In this document: one piece after another, positions 23,584-35,795 of the stretch
Position numbering within the stretch: position 1 is the first letter of the stretch
Layout of the letters: each line of letters begins with the position of its first letter
From: Viola odorata
Taxonomy: Eukaryota > Streptophyta > Magnoliopsida > Malpighiales > Violaceae
DNA length: 64,000 bases
Assembly: GCA_963691705.1 (NCBI GenBank)
Contig: OY829539.1
Span: forward strand, 14,200,501 to 14,264,500
Reading direction: 5' to 3'
The notes under the pieces: model-generated
What the model saw: the letters and a program-made list of their open reading frames with translations, nothing else
Told to the model about the DNA's origin: nothing
Databases searched by the model: none
Translations under genes and position numbers: made by a program

Positions 23584-23601
23584 TGGTGCTTTCATTGAGA
23601 G
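23584..23601 (+). other. Primer binding site of element B
   Basis: TGGTGCTTTCATTGAGAG starts four bases after the LTR end and is shared with element C (25898, TGGTGCTTTCGTTGAGAG). Placement is typical of Tat elements. I cannot assign the tRNA species with confidence. Confidence 0.7.
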
Positions 23602-23666
23602 CTTTGGCTTTAATTAAGTGAGCGTCCTTAATAGCCAAGCTCTATTCTTCTGAAAATCGAAAGATT

Positions 23667-25316
23667 ATTTCTTCTGATTCAGATCCGGCGTTGTCTCAGT
23701 CCTCTAGCCTTCCATTTTCTACTCGTAGGCAACTTTTCCCTTTCACCACTTCTGATGCTTCTACCACGGTACAAGAAATTCCCCAGGAATGTCGGGTCTC
23801 TCCTTTGAACAGACGACGGGAACATTTGTGTTCCAGGTGTATACTCCTTTATCCCTGATAGCGGGACCCAGTCATTCTACTCCCCATTCAAGGGGATTCG
23901 TGATAGACAGTGCGAATAACCCTTTCGCAAGCTCGATTTCAGCTTTTCGTGCCCAACTGGACCACTTAAGGGAATTGGCTACCAAATTCACGCCTAGTGC
24001 TTCTGGATCAAGCGTTCCATCTCAGTTTGTTTTTACTCCACCTATCATCACAGAACGACCGTTGTCATCCCCATTTCATGCGAATGTCTCTCTGACACTG
24101 CCTGTGTTGAATACGCCAGTCAGTCTTGTACAATTTGCTCATAGGATAGTGGAGCCGTACGTGCCACAAGTGCATTTACTTTCTATTTCCCAAGAGAAAT
24201 GACAATGGCGTGACGAGGACAGAGGACGTTAGGATGGGAGGAGGGATGAAAATGATAGAGACATATCTCCTGGAGGGAGTGAAAGATCCAGCAGTAGGAG
24301 ACATCGAACCCGCTCGCCAAGGAGTCATAACCCATCCCCAAGGCGACATCATATTAGAGATCCGCGGAATCGTAGGCGTCATTTGGAGGTATCCCCACCT
24401 CGATATACGTGTGAAATTCTTGATGACACTTCTGGCTACCCCTTTAGCCCACGCATAAGGCGTCGCAGGGTCAGCCGACATGTGAAACTCCCCTTAGAAT
24501 CTTATGATGGCACTAGAGAACCCATTTCCCACCTTAACAAGGTGAAGGACTTTGTGCAATTTCAGACCCACAATGACGCAGCGTTGTGTCAGATATTTGT
24601 AATGACCCTGTCGGGGGTCGCGCGCCTATGGTTCGAAGGTCTTCCTGGTGGATCTATTGATAGCTTCTCACAGCTAGAATCTAAATTCAGGAGTCGATTC
24701 AGTACTGCAGTCCCCATCAGGAAGTCTGTTGCCGCCTTGTTCGACATACACAGAAAACCTCAGGAATCCTTGAGGAATTTCCTCAGTTATTTCGACACCG
24801 AGATGTCGCTCACGCCAGGTGTAACAGTTGATTTCGCTATAGAAGCCTTAAAGCGGAACTGTTGCTATGGAAAACTCAGAGATGCTTTAATGGTTGACCC
24901 TCCAGCAACCTTAGATGCGTTAAGACTGAAAGCCCACAACTATACGAGAATGGAAGAGAAAGAGAATAGGGACAGAATTCGAAACATGCCGCCAGCCATA
25001 CTTCCAGTCCCTAGCGCTCCCACTCCTACTACTTCTGATGATCGTTTCATCGACGATTACGCTCAGCGAAAGGATCACATCCCCAAGACCTCTAATCGGC
25101 AAAAAGGCAATTCCTCAAAGGGAAAGCCTAGTGACTCCTCAACGCAACGACAAAGAGATCCCCCTAAGGGATGAGTTTATGACCCAGACCTTCCTTCCCT
25201 CATCTTGCCCAGAGCAGAAATACTAGCGATAGCGGAACAGCGGGACTTACCCATCCGTTATCCGACCCCTGTGAGACCGGGGGTAACCTTGGGAAGAAGA
25301 GAAAACACTTACTGAA
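23667..25316 (+). pseudogene. gag: gag of element B, N-terminal and capsid part
   Basis: Homologous throughout to gag of element C (25981-27831). The position of C's start codon reads ATT here (about 23667), so the initiation codon is lost. Frameshifts near 23790 and 24200-24400 separate the N-terminal part from a long capsid stretch (about 24470-25170) with KLPLESYDGTREPISHLNKV, ARLWFEGLPGGSIDSFSQLE and MSLTPGVTVDFAIEALKRNC, the retrotransposon gag domain. A TGA at 25171 follows DPPKG. Element C inserted at 25316, exactly at the first Cys of the zinc knuckle, which continues at 40494. Confidence 0.88.
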
Positions 25317-25894
25317 TGATAACAATATAACTAACAACAAGGGCATTTGTGTCCTATACCCCACCGGGGGGGTAAAGCTACTACTCCCACCGTTGAGATA
25401 GCCTCAAAGCCATCTGCTCCTTTGTAAGGCTGACGCTACGATGGTCAACATCAGCGAGGGGGTCTCGCGAAACACTCCATCATGGCCTGGGGGGCTATCC
25501 CATCCCGGGACAAACCCGCCACCTCTTGAGAGGCGTAGGCGTTGCCTTACCTAGGTAACGCCTACCCCCATATATATGTCTAACGCCACGATACTACACA
25601 TCCCACCTAACGGGAAGACCTTGCCCCCTAATAGGAACGTCAACACTTCACAGTACCGATCACGCAGAAGTGCTCCACTTCGCCTATAAATACCTCCCTC
25701 TCTAAGGAGGAAGGTAAGCAGAACTGACTGGCCCAAGCTCTGCCAAATTTGCCACAAATACTAACTTAAGCATCGGAGTGTTTCCGCCGGAGACCCCCTC
25801 CGGCGTCTTGCAGGTACGATGGACCACTGCGGACACCAAACTGGAAAAGGCCCTTTCCCCTTCTACCCTTCAACAGTAAGACAAATTCCTATAA
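25317..25894 (+). repeat. 5' LTR of element C
   Basis: 578 bases, TGATAACAATATAACTAAC to ACAAATTCCTATAA. The terminal CA seen in the 3' copy is AA here. TATA box at 25685-25691. Strong similarity to 39917-40493 and, more distantly, to the solo LTR at 13854-14425. Confidence 0.95.
25685..25691 (+). promoter_or_regulatory. TATA box of LTR C
   Basis: CGCCTATAAATACCTCCC; identical in the 3' LTR at 40285-40291. Confidence 0.65.
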
Positions 25895-25897
25895 AAT

Positions 25898-25915
25898 TGG
25901 TGCTTTCGTTGAGAG
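25898..25915 (+). other. Primer binding site of element C
   Basis: TGGTGCTTTCGTTGAGAG, three bases after the LTR end, the same site as in B with one difference. Confidence 0.7.
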
Positions 25916-25980
25916 TTTTGGTTCTATTAAGTGAGCATCCTTAATAACCAAGCTCCATTCTTCCCGAAGCTAGAAGGAAT

Positions 25981-27831
25981 ATGGCCTGAGATTTAGATCT
26001 CACGTCGTCCCAACCCTCCAGTATCCCATTCGACACTCGTCGATGACTCTTTGCTTTTGCTACTTCTGATGGTTCTACTGTAATGCAAGAGGTCACTGCA
26101 GGAGGATCAGATCCTTCCCCTACGCAAAGAACGGAAATACCCGCATTCCAGATTTGCTCCCCTTTTTCCCACATAGCGGGACCCAGCTATTCTACCCCCC
26201 AAGCGAGGGGATCTGTGGTCGGTAATGCAGACAACCCTTTCATGAACTCTATAGCGGCCCTTCAAGCCCAACTGAATCAGTTGACAGAGTTGGCTGCTGG
26301 GTTTACGCCTCATGCCTCAGGACCTGGAGTGTCCTCCCAAATAGTTTTCACTCCATCTATTGTCCATGAGCGACCATTGTCGCCCCGGCAATCAAGAGGG
26401 CTTCCATTTTCTCTACCCTTGTCATCGGCCCCCATGAACGGCTCACAGCTTGCACACGGACCTGTTGACCTCCCTGGGCAATACAGGGGAGAAATCCCTG
26501 CCCCTGAAGAAGGCCGCCGACGTGACGAATATAGAGAGCATTGGGATGATAGGCGCGGTGAGATGTTTAGAGAACCATCCCCTAGATACAGTGAGAGATC
26601 CAATAGCAGAGGGCGACGAACTCGAACGCCAAGAAGCCGCAGCCGATCTCCCAGGCGGCATCCTGAATACGACCCGCAGAACCCAAGATACGATGCTGAA
26701 AATCATCACCCGCATCGACCTCGCAGAGCCCACGACGGTAACGCTGGTCACCCGTTCAGTCACCGCGTCAGACACCACAGGGTCCATCGACATATAAAAC
26801 TCCCCACAGAATCATATGATGGCACGAAAGACCCTATCTCTCACCTTAACAAGGTGAAAGACTTTGTGCAGTTTCAAACCCGTAGCGATGCCGCACTGTG
26901 CCAAATTTTTTTCATGACACTGTTAGGAGTGGCACGCCTTTGGTTTGAGGGACTCCCAGCTGAATCCATTAATAACTTCTCCCGGCTAGAAGAGAAGTTC
27001 AGGAGTCGGTTTAGCACCGCAATCCCTATCAGAAAGTCAGCGGCTGCGCTATTTGATATCCATCAGAGACCGCAGGAATCATTGAATGAATTCTTAGGTC
27101 GATTTGATCTCGAAATGTCCTTGACACCGGGGGTAACCATCGATTTCGCAATGGAAGCCCTTAAGCGTAACTGCCATTACGGGAAATTGAGAGACGCATT
27201 AATGGTGGACCCACCATTGACCTTGGATGCAATATGGTTAAAAGCGCATAATTATGCGAGGATGGAAGAAGAGAAAAATAGAGAGCGAATGCGGGACATA
27301 CCGACAGACCCATACCTGGCCCCTAACACCCCGCATCACAACGCCCCTGATACGCGACCAAATGACGACTATAGTCAACGGAAAGAGTACACCGCCAAGG
27401 CTTCTAATCGGCAGAGAGGTAATTTTTCGAAAGGGAGGCCTGGAAGGTCCCCCACCCGGAAACAAGCGGATCCGCCAAAGGGCCGGATATATGACCCTGA
27501 TCTCCCTTCCCTCATACTGCCAAGAGCTGAAATCTTAGCGATAGTCCAGCAGCGAAATCTACCCATCCGTTACCCAGCTCCTGTGAAACCGGGAGTGATA
27601 ATGGGAGGAAGGGAAAACGCGTTCTGTAAGTTTCATAAAGTGAAGGGACATTCAACCGATGTATGCAGAGAGCTAAAACTGGCCATAGAACGTCTGGTCG
27701 AAGAAGGCTATCTGGGAGAGTTTGCCACCAAGGCAAGAGAGGGAGCCAGGAATAATCTGACAGAAGGAACAGCTGACCATAGGCAAACGCCTTCTCACGC
27801 CACGGGAGCTAACGCGATCCCCCTCGGGTAA
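25981..27831 (+). pseudogene. gag: gag of element C
   Basis: The frame opens at ATG 25981 but has TGA codons at 25987 and 26044; from 26083 it is open for 582 codons. Domains: an N-terminal linker rich in Pro and Ser, an Arg-rich stretch (SNSRGRRTRTPRSRSRSPRR, residues about 170-190 of the open part), the capsid domain with KLPTESYDGTKDPISHLNKV and MSLTPGVTIDFAMEALKRNC, and a CX2HX4HX4C zinc knuckle CKFHKVKGHSTDVC near 27630-27670. It ends in a TAA at 27829 where element B reads through into pol in the same frame, so gag and pol were one polyprotein frame in this family. The protein would build the particle and bind element RNA. Confidence 0.9.
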
Positions 27832-27864
27832 AATAGAGAGACACTCGTTGTTCACGGCGACCAG

Positions 27865-28641
27865 ATGCCTATGATTAATATTATCGCGGGAGGGACACCC
27901 TACTTTGATGAAGCAACACAACAAACGCCTGGCCCCGGGGAAAAGCGCAAACGAGAGAGCGCACAGGTGAAAATCGAGGCAATAAGCGCGTTAGACAGGA
28001 TGGTGCTATCCTTCTCGGAGGAAGATGAGAAAGGCATTATTTTCCCGCATAATGATGCATTGGTGGTAACACCCGTTATCGGTAGTCATGGAGTAAGAAG
28101 AACCCTTGTCGATAACGGGAGCGCGGTAAATCTATTCTTGCTAGAAGCATACAATCTGATGAAACGTCCTGACGGGGAGCTAACGCCTTGCAAAAGGCCA
28201 ATTGTTGGGGTCGATGGAGTCCCAATCCCAGTGAGAGGGATCACGTCACTACTAGTGTATTTCAGAGAGGACACATCCAAACGCTCAAAAGAGTTGTTAT
28301 TTCTGGTCGTAGACCTGACTCTGCCCTATAACGCCATACTAGGGCGGCCATTTCTTAATCGTTTCGGGGCAGCGATATCACAAAAACACCCGCGGATGAA
28401 ATATCCCTCATGGGATGGCGTGGTTTCAATTAAAGGAGACCAGAAGGTGGCTGCCGAATGCTACTTACTTATGACTCAAAGAAGTTGTGATAGCTACGTT
28501 TGCGTAGCGGACGATCCTTTTGAAGACAAGGAAGAAAAGCGCACTCAGCCGCTAGATAAGGTGATATCAATACCCATCGGTGAAGATAGTGAAGCCAACC
28601 TCTTAATCAGCAAAAAGCTAAGCCTTGAAGAGAATACATAG
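27865..28641 (+). pseudogene. pro: Protease region of element C
   Basis: In the same frame as gag, opening MPMINIIAGGTPYF. The retropepsin loop reads RTLVDNGSAVNLFLLEAYNL; the DNG differs from the DSG at the same place in element B (RTLIDSGSSVNLFSLEAYNL), so a catalytic-loop residue has changed in C. The second hallmark LPYNAILGRPFLNRFGA is intact. The stretch ends with a TAG at 28639, and a second TAG stands at 28681 where element B has a Trp codon. The domain would process the gag-pol polyprotein. Confidence 0.88.
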
Positions 28642-30294
28642 CTAGCTCGACTGCTAAGAAAATGCAAAGGAGAATTCGCTTAGAAACCAGCGGATATGCC
28701 CGAAATTTTGCGAGATGTCGTGGAACATCGGCTTAACGTTGACCCTAACGCTAAGCCCGTTCAACAAAGGCGGCGTGTTTTCTCACCAGAAAAGGTAACG
28801 GCTATCGAGAAGGAAATAGTAAAGCTAACAAATGCGGGATTCATCCGAGAAGTCCAATACCCGACTTGGCTGGCTAACCCCGTGCTAGTCCCCAAGCCTA
28901 ATGGAGAGTGGCGCATGTGTATCGACTTCACCGACTTAAATGACGCATGTCCTAAGGATTGCTATCCCCTTCCTCGAATCGATCAGTTGGTCGATCAAAC
29001 CGCTGGGTATGCCTACCTAAGCTCTCTAGATGCTAACTCCGGGTATCATCAAATTCTCATGGCTGTGGAAGATGAGGAAAAAACTGCCTTCATCACCCCA
29101 AAAGCCACTTACTGCTACACTGCCATGCCGTTTGGGTTGAAAAATGTCGGGGCAACATTCCAGCGCATGGCCAACAAAGTCTTTGAAAAGCAGATTGGGA
29201 AAAACGTAGAAGCCTGCGTAGATGACATCTTGGTCAAAAGTCGAAGCTTCAAAGACCACCTGGCCGACTTGGAAGAAGTCTTTAAGGTGATGAAAGAATA
29301 CAAAATAAAATTAAATCCGCGAAAATGCATGTTCGCGTTCCAAACGGGTAAATTCTTGGGCTATGTAGTCAGCCGGAAGGGGATCCAGCCTAACCCTTCA
29401 AAGATAAAAGCCATCCAAGACATGATACCTCCTCAGACTGTTAAAGAAATACAAAAGCTCACGGGGCGCGTCATCGCGTTAGGAAGATTCATCTCTAAAC
29501 AGGGCAAGAGATGCCTCCCCTTCTTCAAGGTTATTCGAAACAAGGCCCCTTTTGGGTGGATGAAGGAATGCGAGAAGGCGTTCGCAGAACTAAAGGCTTA
29601 TCTCTCATCTGATTTAGTGCTAACGAGACCTGAACCCGGCGATGAGCTATATCTGTACCTGGGCGTAGCTGACGAGGTAGTTAGTGTTGTCCTCGTAAGA
29701 GGGGAAGGGCATATACACCGCCCTGTGTTTTTCGTCAGCCACATATTGAAAGACGCCAAGCTGCGATACGCCCACATCGAGAAGACAGCCCTCGCCCTAA
29801 TACAAGCAACGCGGAAGATGGACCGATACTTCCAAGCCCATTCTGTCACAGTACTCACCGACCAGCCTTTGAGAAGAATCTTCAGGAAACCAGAGTCCTC
29901 GGGGAGGATGTTAGTTTGGGCAATCGAACTCGAACAATATGGGTTGCAGTACAAAGCTAGACCATCCATTAAAGCCCAAGCGCTAGCAGACTTCATAGCG
30001 GAATGCACCTTCACAAAGGATGCGTTAGCAGGCCCATCAGAAGAGGAGCCAGAAAACTCACACCTCTTGTCCCCGGAGGTATATGCGGACCTGTGGGTCA
30101 TCAACGTAGACGGAGCAAAAAACCAGGAACTAGCAGGCGCGGGTGTCTTGTTAGTCGGACCAAACGGCATAGAGATACGGTATGCCCTCAGGATTTTGCA
30201 ACCATTATCCAACAATGCAGCCGAATACGAGGCATTACTGGCAGGACTCAGAATAGGAAACAGCTTCTCTGTCTAAGCTGCACATGCCACGGGA
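28642..30294 (+). pseudogene. pol: Reverse transcriptase and start of RNase H, element C
   Basis: Open for 526 codons from 28696 to a TAA at 30274. RT shows the expected order: WLANPVLVPKPNGEWRMCID, DACPKDCYPLPRIDQLVDQ, YLSSLDANSGYHQILM, MPFGLKNVGATFQRM and the catalytic CVDDILVKSRSF (element B has YVDD). The connection and RNase H begin with LYLYLGVADEVVSVVLVRG and continue to WVINVDGAKNQELAGAGV and NAAEYEALLAGLRI, giving the first Asp and the Glu of RNase H. The TAA at 30274 lies inside RNase H, but the frame continues without shift. RT copies element RNA into DNA in the cytoplasmic particle. Confidence 0.93.
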
Positions 30295-31854
30295 GTGGAA
30301 CGTGGTCTACGCCTAAAGATACGCGGAGATTCTAAACTGATAATAGACCAAGTCCTGGGGAACTCCCAAGCCAGAGAGCCTATCATGATTCAGTACTTGG
30401 CCAAAGTAAAGCGAGAGCTATCGGAAATACAGAAAAAAGGCACCCAAGTCACCTTTGAGCATATTCCCAGGGAGGATAATGCGGAGGCTGACAACCTCGC
30501 CAAAATGGCAGCCAACCTAGAGGCCTCCGTACCTAAGGATGTGCACTACGGAGAGTTATCCACGCTCTCTTTCTTGGAAGAGCAGGCATCGCTTTGTGTG
30601 GAGGAAGTAGAAGATGACTGGAGAGTTCTAATAATAAAATATTTGAAGCACGACAAACTACCGGCAGAAAGCACGGAAAAAAGGAAAATCCTGAAACGAG
30701 CGGCACGATGCACGTACTACAATGGAGAATTGATTCGAAGATGTTTTTCCCATCCGGCCGCTAAGTGCCTATCGGAGACGGAAGGCCTCCATGTGTTGCG
30801 AGAAATTCACGAAGGGATATGCGGCATGCACGTTGGCAGCGACACCTTGGCAGCTCAGGTCTTTCGGTCAGGGCTCTATTGGCCCACTATTCGGAGAGAT
30901 TGCCACAACTTCATAAAGACCTGTCAGAAATGTCAACAATACGCTAAGATCCCGCGAAAGCCGACTGTGCAGATTCCAGAAATAGTCGCTCCATGCCCGT
31001 TTGCTAAATGGGGCATTGACATTTTGGGCCCGTTTCTGAAGGCCAGATCCCAATTAAAATTCGTGGTCGTAGCGGTGGATTATTTCACAAAATGGGCTGA
31101 AGCAGAGGCGTTAGCCACCATCACCACTGAGAAAATTTGGCGCTTCTTTAAGCACCAAGTTATTATGTGATTTGGGGTACCGCGTGTACTGGTTATCGAC
31201 AACGGAACGCAGTTTACGAGCCAGTTCTTCAGGGATCAGTGTGCGGAATTTCAAATCGAACAAAGGTTCTCTTCCGTGGCACACCCTCAAACTAACGGCC
31301 AAGCCGAGGTAACCAATCGCAGCATTCTTAGCGGCATCAAGAGAAATTTGAAAGGCTCCAAAAAGAAATGGCCAGACGAACTGCCATACGTATTGTGGGC
31401 TTATCGCATGACCGTCAAGGCTAGCACAGGAGAAACCCCATTCGTGTTAGCCTTTGGAACAGAAGCCGTGACACCGGTAGAAAAGGGCACCACAAGCCTT
31501 CGAGTGGCTCATTTCAGAGAAGAAAACAATGAAGAAAGGTTACGCGCTAACCTTGACGCACTACCAGAAGCACATGAGTAAGCCCTCTTAAAAAACCTGC
31601 ATTACAAAAGGAAAATGGCGCAATACCACAACAGGCAAGTGAGAGAGCGATTGCTCAAAGCGGGGGATCTGGTGCTCAGAGATAAACGAGCAACAGGGCA
31701 ACGCATGGGGAAGCTTAGCCCAAATTGGGATGGACCATACCGTGTCACCCGCATGGTGGGGAGAGGAGCGTACCATCTGGAAACACTCGACGGAACTCCC
31801 CTGCAAAATTCTTGGAATATAGCTCGGCTAAAGCTATACCATGCTAGAGGGTAG
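30295..31854 (+). pseudogene. int: RNase H C-terminus and integrase, element C
   Basis: The frame continues with GDSKLIIDQVLGNSQ (RNase H Asp) and EDNAEADNLAKMA. Integrase follows: a zinc-binding N-terminus with His residues (REIHEGICGMHVGSDTLAA) and CQKCQQ, then the catalytic core with WGIDILGPF, VLVIDNGTQFTSQFF and HPQTNGQAEVTNRSI, so the D, D and E residues are all present. The C-terminal domain ends LSPNWDGPYRVTRMVGRGAY and stops at 31852. Nonsense codons at 31168 (TGA) and 31579 (TAA, after PEAHE) interrupt an otherwise conserved frame. Integrase inserts the DNA copy into the genome. This is the only integrase I can find in the window. Confidence 0.93.
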
Positions 31855-31950
31855 TCTCTCTTATCCGGTAAGATCAGCGTTACCCTAATAAATAAATCAG
31901 AATTCTCTGTGTACTTTGTGACAGGAAATATGCAAGCAATAAAGAATGCC

Positions 31951-32450
31951 AGGAGTGAAAATCCTATCCTTGTGAGGCTGGTCCTGATCAGACAGCTCAT
32001 TAAGACGAGGCACGCCCTGGCATAATGTAGCGTTGGGAGTGAAAATCCTATCCTTATGGCAACCGTGCTCACATAGATGGCTCATTAAGACGAGGCACGC
32101 CCCAACGCCCCCGGGAGTGAAAATCTTATCCTTGTGGCAACCGTGCTCACATAGACGACCCATTAAGATGAGGCACGCCCCGGTATCCTTGGGAGTGAAA
32201 ATCCTATCCTTGTGGCAACCGTGCTCACATAGACGGCCCATTAAGACGAGACACGTCCCAAGGAGAAAGCAACTCCGTCTTGGAAGTGAAAATCCTATCC
32301 TTGTGGCAACCGTGCTCACACAGACGGACCACTAAGATGAGGCACATTCCAGAGACGTGAGGTTTCAACGCTTGGGAGTGAAAATCCTATCCTTGTGATG
32401 CTCGGTCCTGATCAGACGGCTCACTAAGACGAGGCACGCCCCAAGCCGAC
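31951..32450 (+). repeat. Tandem repeat in the post-integrase region of C
   Basis: Six copies of a 75-92 base unit starting near 31951, 32034, 32112, 32190, 32282 and 32373. Each contains GGGAGTGAAAATCCTATCCT, then GGCAACCGTGCTCACATAGA and CCATTAAGACGAGGCACGCC. The first and last copies share a variant centre (TCCTGATCAGACGGCTCA) that differs from the middle four. Open frames over this region are by-products of the repeat. Confidence 0.9.
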
Positions 32451-33110
32451 CATTGATGTTCAGAATGAAAAGAGATACCGCAGCCAATAATCGAGCGAAT
32501 TGATACCCAGTGAAGTGAGCCCGGAGAGGTGTCCGTATCACAGCAACATTGTCGCGACAGGCCTAAATTCAACAACGCTAGATAATTCCCCTGACAACAA
32601 AGGGCGCCATCAATATGAATACAACACGGGCAGAAATAACATTGATTCATCCTCGGAAAAGTACTGTCAGAGACAGTGGAAAAGTAACACAAAGGTGTAG
32701 CGGAGAAGCCTGTATCAGAAGTCAAACCACTACAGAAACGATGTCTCTAAGAAGGAAAACATGACAGCAAACACCACGGTCGAGCAGTCACACAAACAAG
32801 TATTAAGGGGCGAAGTGGGAGAAGAGATTCCATTCAAAAAGTAGCAGAGGGATGATATTGTTAATATTACAAAACAAAGGAAGGCACAGTGGCCACAAAA
32901 TCAAAAAATAAATCAGGCAGGATATGCCTAAGAAGCAGTCGACGAATGGCCTCCTCCTTGTGGAGCGGATCGCGAGCGGTGGAAATCCTCATCAGAAAGG
33001 GTCGCGACCCTCTTGTCAAAATAATAAGCAAGCTCTTGAACACGAAGACTCGTCGCCCCGTAATGGTACATAAGGGCCTCCATCATGATCGCCCCGCCTT
33101 CCTTCAAATA
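32451..33110. other. Non-coding gap before the antisense cassette
   Basis: No supported gene. It is the 3' flank of the antisense genes and the 3' side of the integrase transcript, so it may hold terminators for both directions, but no specific signal is recognisable. Confidence 0.5.
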
Positions 33111-34046
33111 TCAGCGACTCTTCTCAGCATGTCTTTCCTGATGCAATTCGGTCTCCCCTCGAGAAAGACGTTCGTTCAGAGCAACACTTTTCTGTCTTTC
33201 CTCTTCCAAAGCAAGCTTGACAGCTTCCACCTCTTGCTTAGCGGTCGTTGCCTCCTGCTTAGCAACTGCGGCCTCCCGTTTGGCAGCCTCTGATTCTTGC
33301 TTAGGGGCGGTAAGGGCGTCCAGGTAACGCTGACGCTCGGATAGCAGCCTATCTATCTCTCCCCGCCCGTTTGCCATTTCCTTGGCATTTTCCTCATCCA
33401 TGTAATAAAGATGGCAAAGCGAAGAAAACAGTTGGGAGCGGAGGAAGTTTATGCGCTCCTGCTGGCTCTTGGCCGCGAAGGCATCCTGTTCTCTCTGAAG
33501 AAACATCATCTCGGCCACCAGATAGGAGGTAGACGCGAGGATAGTGTCATCAGTAGCATCCGCTGGAAACTGCAGAACGTTATCTCTGAAGGAGCGCAAG
33601 TCAATCTGGTGAGTGGGGAGAATGGGAGGAAGATGTGAGGTAGCACCAACCATCAAGCTAGGAGCAGGGCCGCCCCTCGCGGCAGCAGGCGGAGACATCG
33701 GAACAAAAAGTAGAGTAGCGGGAGAAGGGGGACGGCTGCTGGAATCTCCCATGTTGGGAACAAAAGTCCCCTCCTCGCCAAGCGCTTCAAGGTTAGGAGC
33801 GTGAGTGGCGGAAGTAGAGTAAATCAGAGAATCATCAAAAGTACCAGGATCGCCGCCGAAGTTAGCGCCCCGCGATTGCCCAACAGGCGCGCCACCACCC
33901 CCAAGAGACGTGAGAAGAGGGTTAACGTCAGAAGAGGAGGGACTATTCTGAAACTCATAGCGAGCTTTCTTCTGACGCTCCAGGAGGACCTCCGCCATAG
34001 ACATATCACTGGGAGAAAAGGAAGGGGCAGAAGTGGTGCCGGCCTC

Positions 34047-34113
34047 CTGATAGCATAGAGCATAATAAGAAACCGCACGAAGGGAAAGAAAGTGGTAAGA
34101 GAAGCATAAATAC
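34047..34113 (-). other. Putative intron 2 of antisense gene 1
   Basis: 67 bases, donor CACCCAG/GTATTTATG, T-rich interior, acceptor GCTATCAG/GAGG. Removing it joins the frame that ends in PLIPSDTQ to the frame that continues into MSMAEVLLERQ without a stop. Confidence 0.65.
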
Positions 34114-34382
34114 CTGGGTGTCCGAAGGAATCAGAGGAAATCCAGAAGGGGCAGTAGTAGCTGTTGCCTCCGAAGAAACGGCAGGTACGAGAGGCGTAGC
34201 GCTCGTCTTCTTAGCTCTCTTCTTCTTCTCAACAAGAGCTCGTGGGGGAAGCGTTTGGGAAGTATCCAAAGTGGCAGCAGCTTCCCTCTCAACAGCGGCG
34301 ACAGCCTCGACCGCTGCCTTCCTCTTCTGCTCCTGTTTCCTCTTTCTCCGAAAATACTTAGGCTCCCAGCCAGGTGGAGGCA

Positions 34383-34451
34383 CTGCACAGTTACAAAATG
34401 TTAGCGTTAGTACTTCACTACAGCATAAAGGGAAAAAGGCCAAACGCTCAC
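34383..34451 (-). other. Putative intron 1 of antisense gene 1
   Basis: 69 bases, donor AAAAAGG/GTGAGCG, interior with TACTAAC (a near-ideal branch site), acceptor AACTGTGCAG. Phase 1. Antisense gene 2 has an intron of almost the same length at the homologous place (37209-37274). Confidence 0.7.
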
Positions 34452-35159
34452 CCTTTTTGCATTTCTCCATATCCAACCCGTTACGGGCGTCAACACTAAA
34501 GTCCAATTGAAGTAGTGTCTTCAACCAACCATCTTCCGGGTCAGAGAGGGGTTTTCTGCTACCCCAAGCCCCATCTTTAATGTCTTCATTAAAACCGGCC
34601 CTCCACAAAGGCTCATGCAAGTCAACAATGAAAAATCCCTCCTTTCAGTGAGGAACAGAGGATTCAATACCCATAAGCTTCCAAGTAAAGGGCTTCAGGG
34701 ACCCATCTTCATAACGGGGGGATACTGATATCACCCCCTTACGAGAATATAGCTAGAAAATGTTGTGAAGCAACGCTAAAGAAGGAGATACGATTCCCTT
34801 GAATCGGCACAATGTCGCAAAAGCACTAACAACGCAAATTGCGTTAGGGCTCAGTCGAGCCGGAGCCAGATCAGAATCAGCCAGTAACAGTTTCACGAGT
34901 GGGTCAAGAGGAAGTCGAAACCCATAATCAAATAATTTGGCATACAACATTCTACTATTGCCAGGCAAAGGACTGTTCAGGCGGAGCGACTCAGAAGCAA
35001 CATGCACAGGATAATCCAACCGAACACTAGACTCGGCCAATCTACGGCGAATTAAAGGCAGAGTATAGAGAGAAGTAGGAGTATTATCAATTTTTCCTCC
35101 CCATCAGACCCTTGAGGATCCCCTTCCTCGGCAGGGTTCTTAGAACGAGTCTTAGTCAT

Positions 35160-35795
35160 GATCGACAAAAAGAAGAGAGAAAAAAGAAAGAAAGGCCGTA
35201 TGTACCTTCGCAAAGAAAACAGCAGGAGTACCAGACCGGAAAGAAAGAGCGGCGCGGGCTATTTTCCAGAAGGTAACAACGGACGTGAGAAGAGGTTAAA
35301 AAAGAAAAGGAGATAGGGAAAGCAATATATATAACCCTAAAAGAGTAGAAAAAGGCATGACCAGCTAGCAACTGACACATGGCGAAACGGCGTGACGAAG
35401 GGACTGGCACGCGCGAGAAGGCGTAAGTTTTGAAAAAGAAGAGGAAACGCTTCAGCACTCACATATCCCAAGAAGGGGCTTGCTTCAAACATCTCTCCGA
35501 AAAAAAGGACACGTGTCTCTCCTCATCATTATCTTTCAAATCGCATTAATGAGGGATTTTGCAGCATCTAATGACCTAAAAAGCAGTGCTGACCTTACCG
35601 CTCGACCATGCGAAACGACATGACAGCACAAAGACACTAACGAAGAATAAATAACAGCAACAACACAATAAGCCAAACGTTGCAGTAAAGGTTGCATGGC
35701 GTCAGCATTATTACAGAAAGAATAAAGTCAAGTGACTTTCCAAGGAAGAATAAAAGAAATACAGATAGAGAATGGAATAACAATCAAAGGGGGAC
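35160..35795. other. Spacer between antisense genes 1 and 2
   Basis: About 640 bases without a supported frame; it would contain the promoter or leader of antisense gene 1 and the 3' end of antisense gene 2. On the minus strand GGTTATATATATTGC occurs near 35320-35335, about 160 bases before the gene 1 ATG, and could serve as a TATA box. This is only a suggestion. Confidence 0.4.

Larger units (their letters stand above)
33111..35159 (-). pseudogene. Antisense gene 1 of element C (Transposase_28-like, spliced)
   Basis: Minus-strand gene opening at ATG 35157-35159 (MTKTRSKNPAEEGD), with one frameshift near 35095. Residues from about 34990 (LYAKLFDYGFRLPLDPLVKL, LAPARLSPNAICVVSAFATL) match the pattern of the Transposase_28 'putative gypsy type transposon' family (PF04195), as does antisense gene 2. 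Stops at about 34752 and 34650 break exon 1. Two short gaps with GT..AG ends (34383-34451 and 34047-34113) join three exons in frame. Exon 2 has a Lys/Arg-rich, nuclear-signal-like run (KYFRRKRKQEQKRK); exon 3 has a long coiled coil rich in Ala, Lys and Glu near its end (ERQRYLDALTAPKQESEAAK). The function of such antisense ORFs in Tat elements is unknown. Confidence 0.75.

Noticed and set aside
32033..32335. Open frames across the post-integrase repeat of C, both strands
   Set aside because: Repeat-derived (ENPILVATVLT-like peptides once per unit); placed after the integrase stop.
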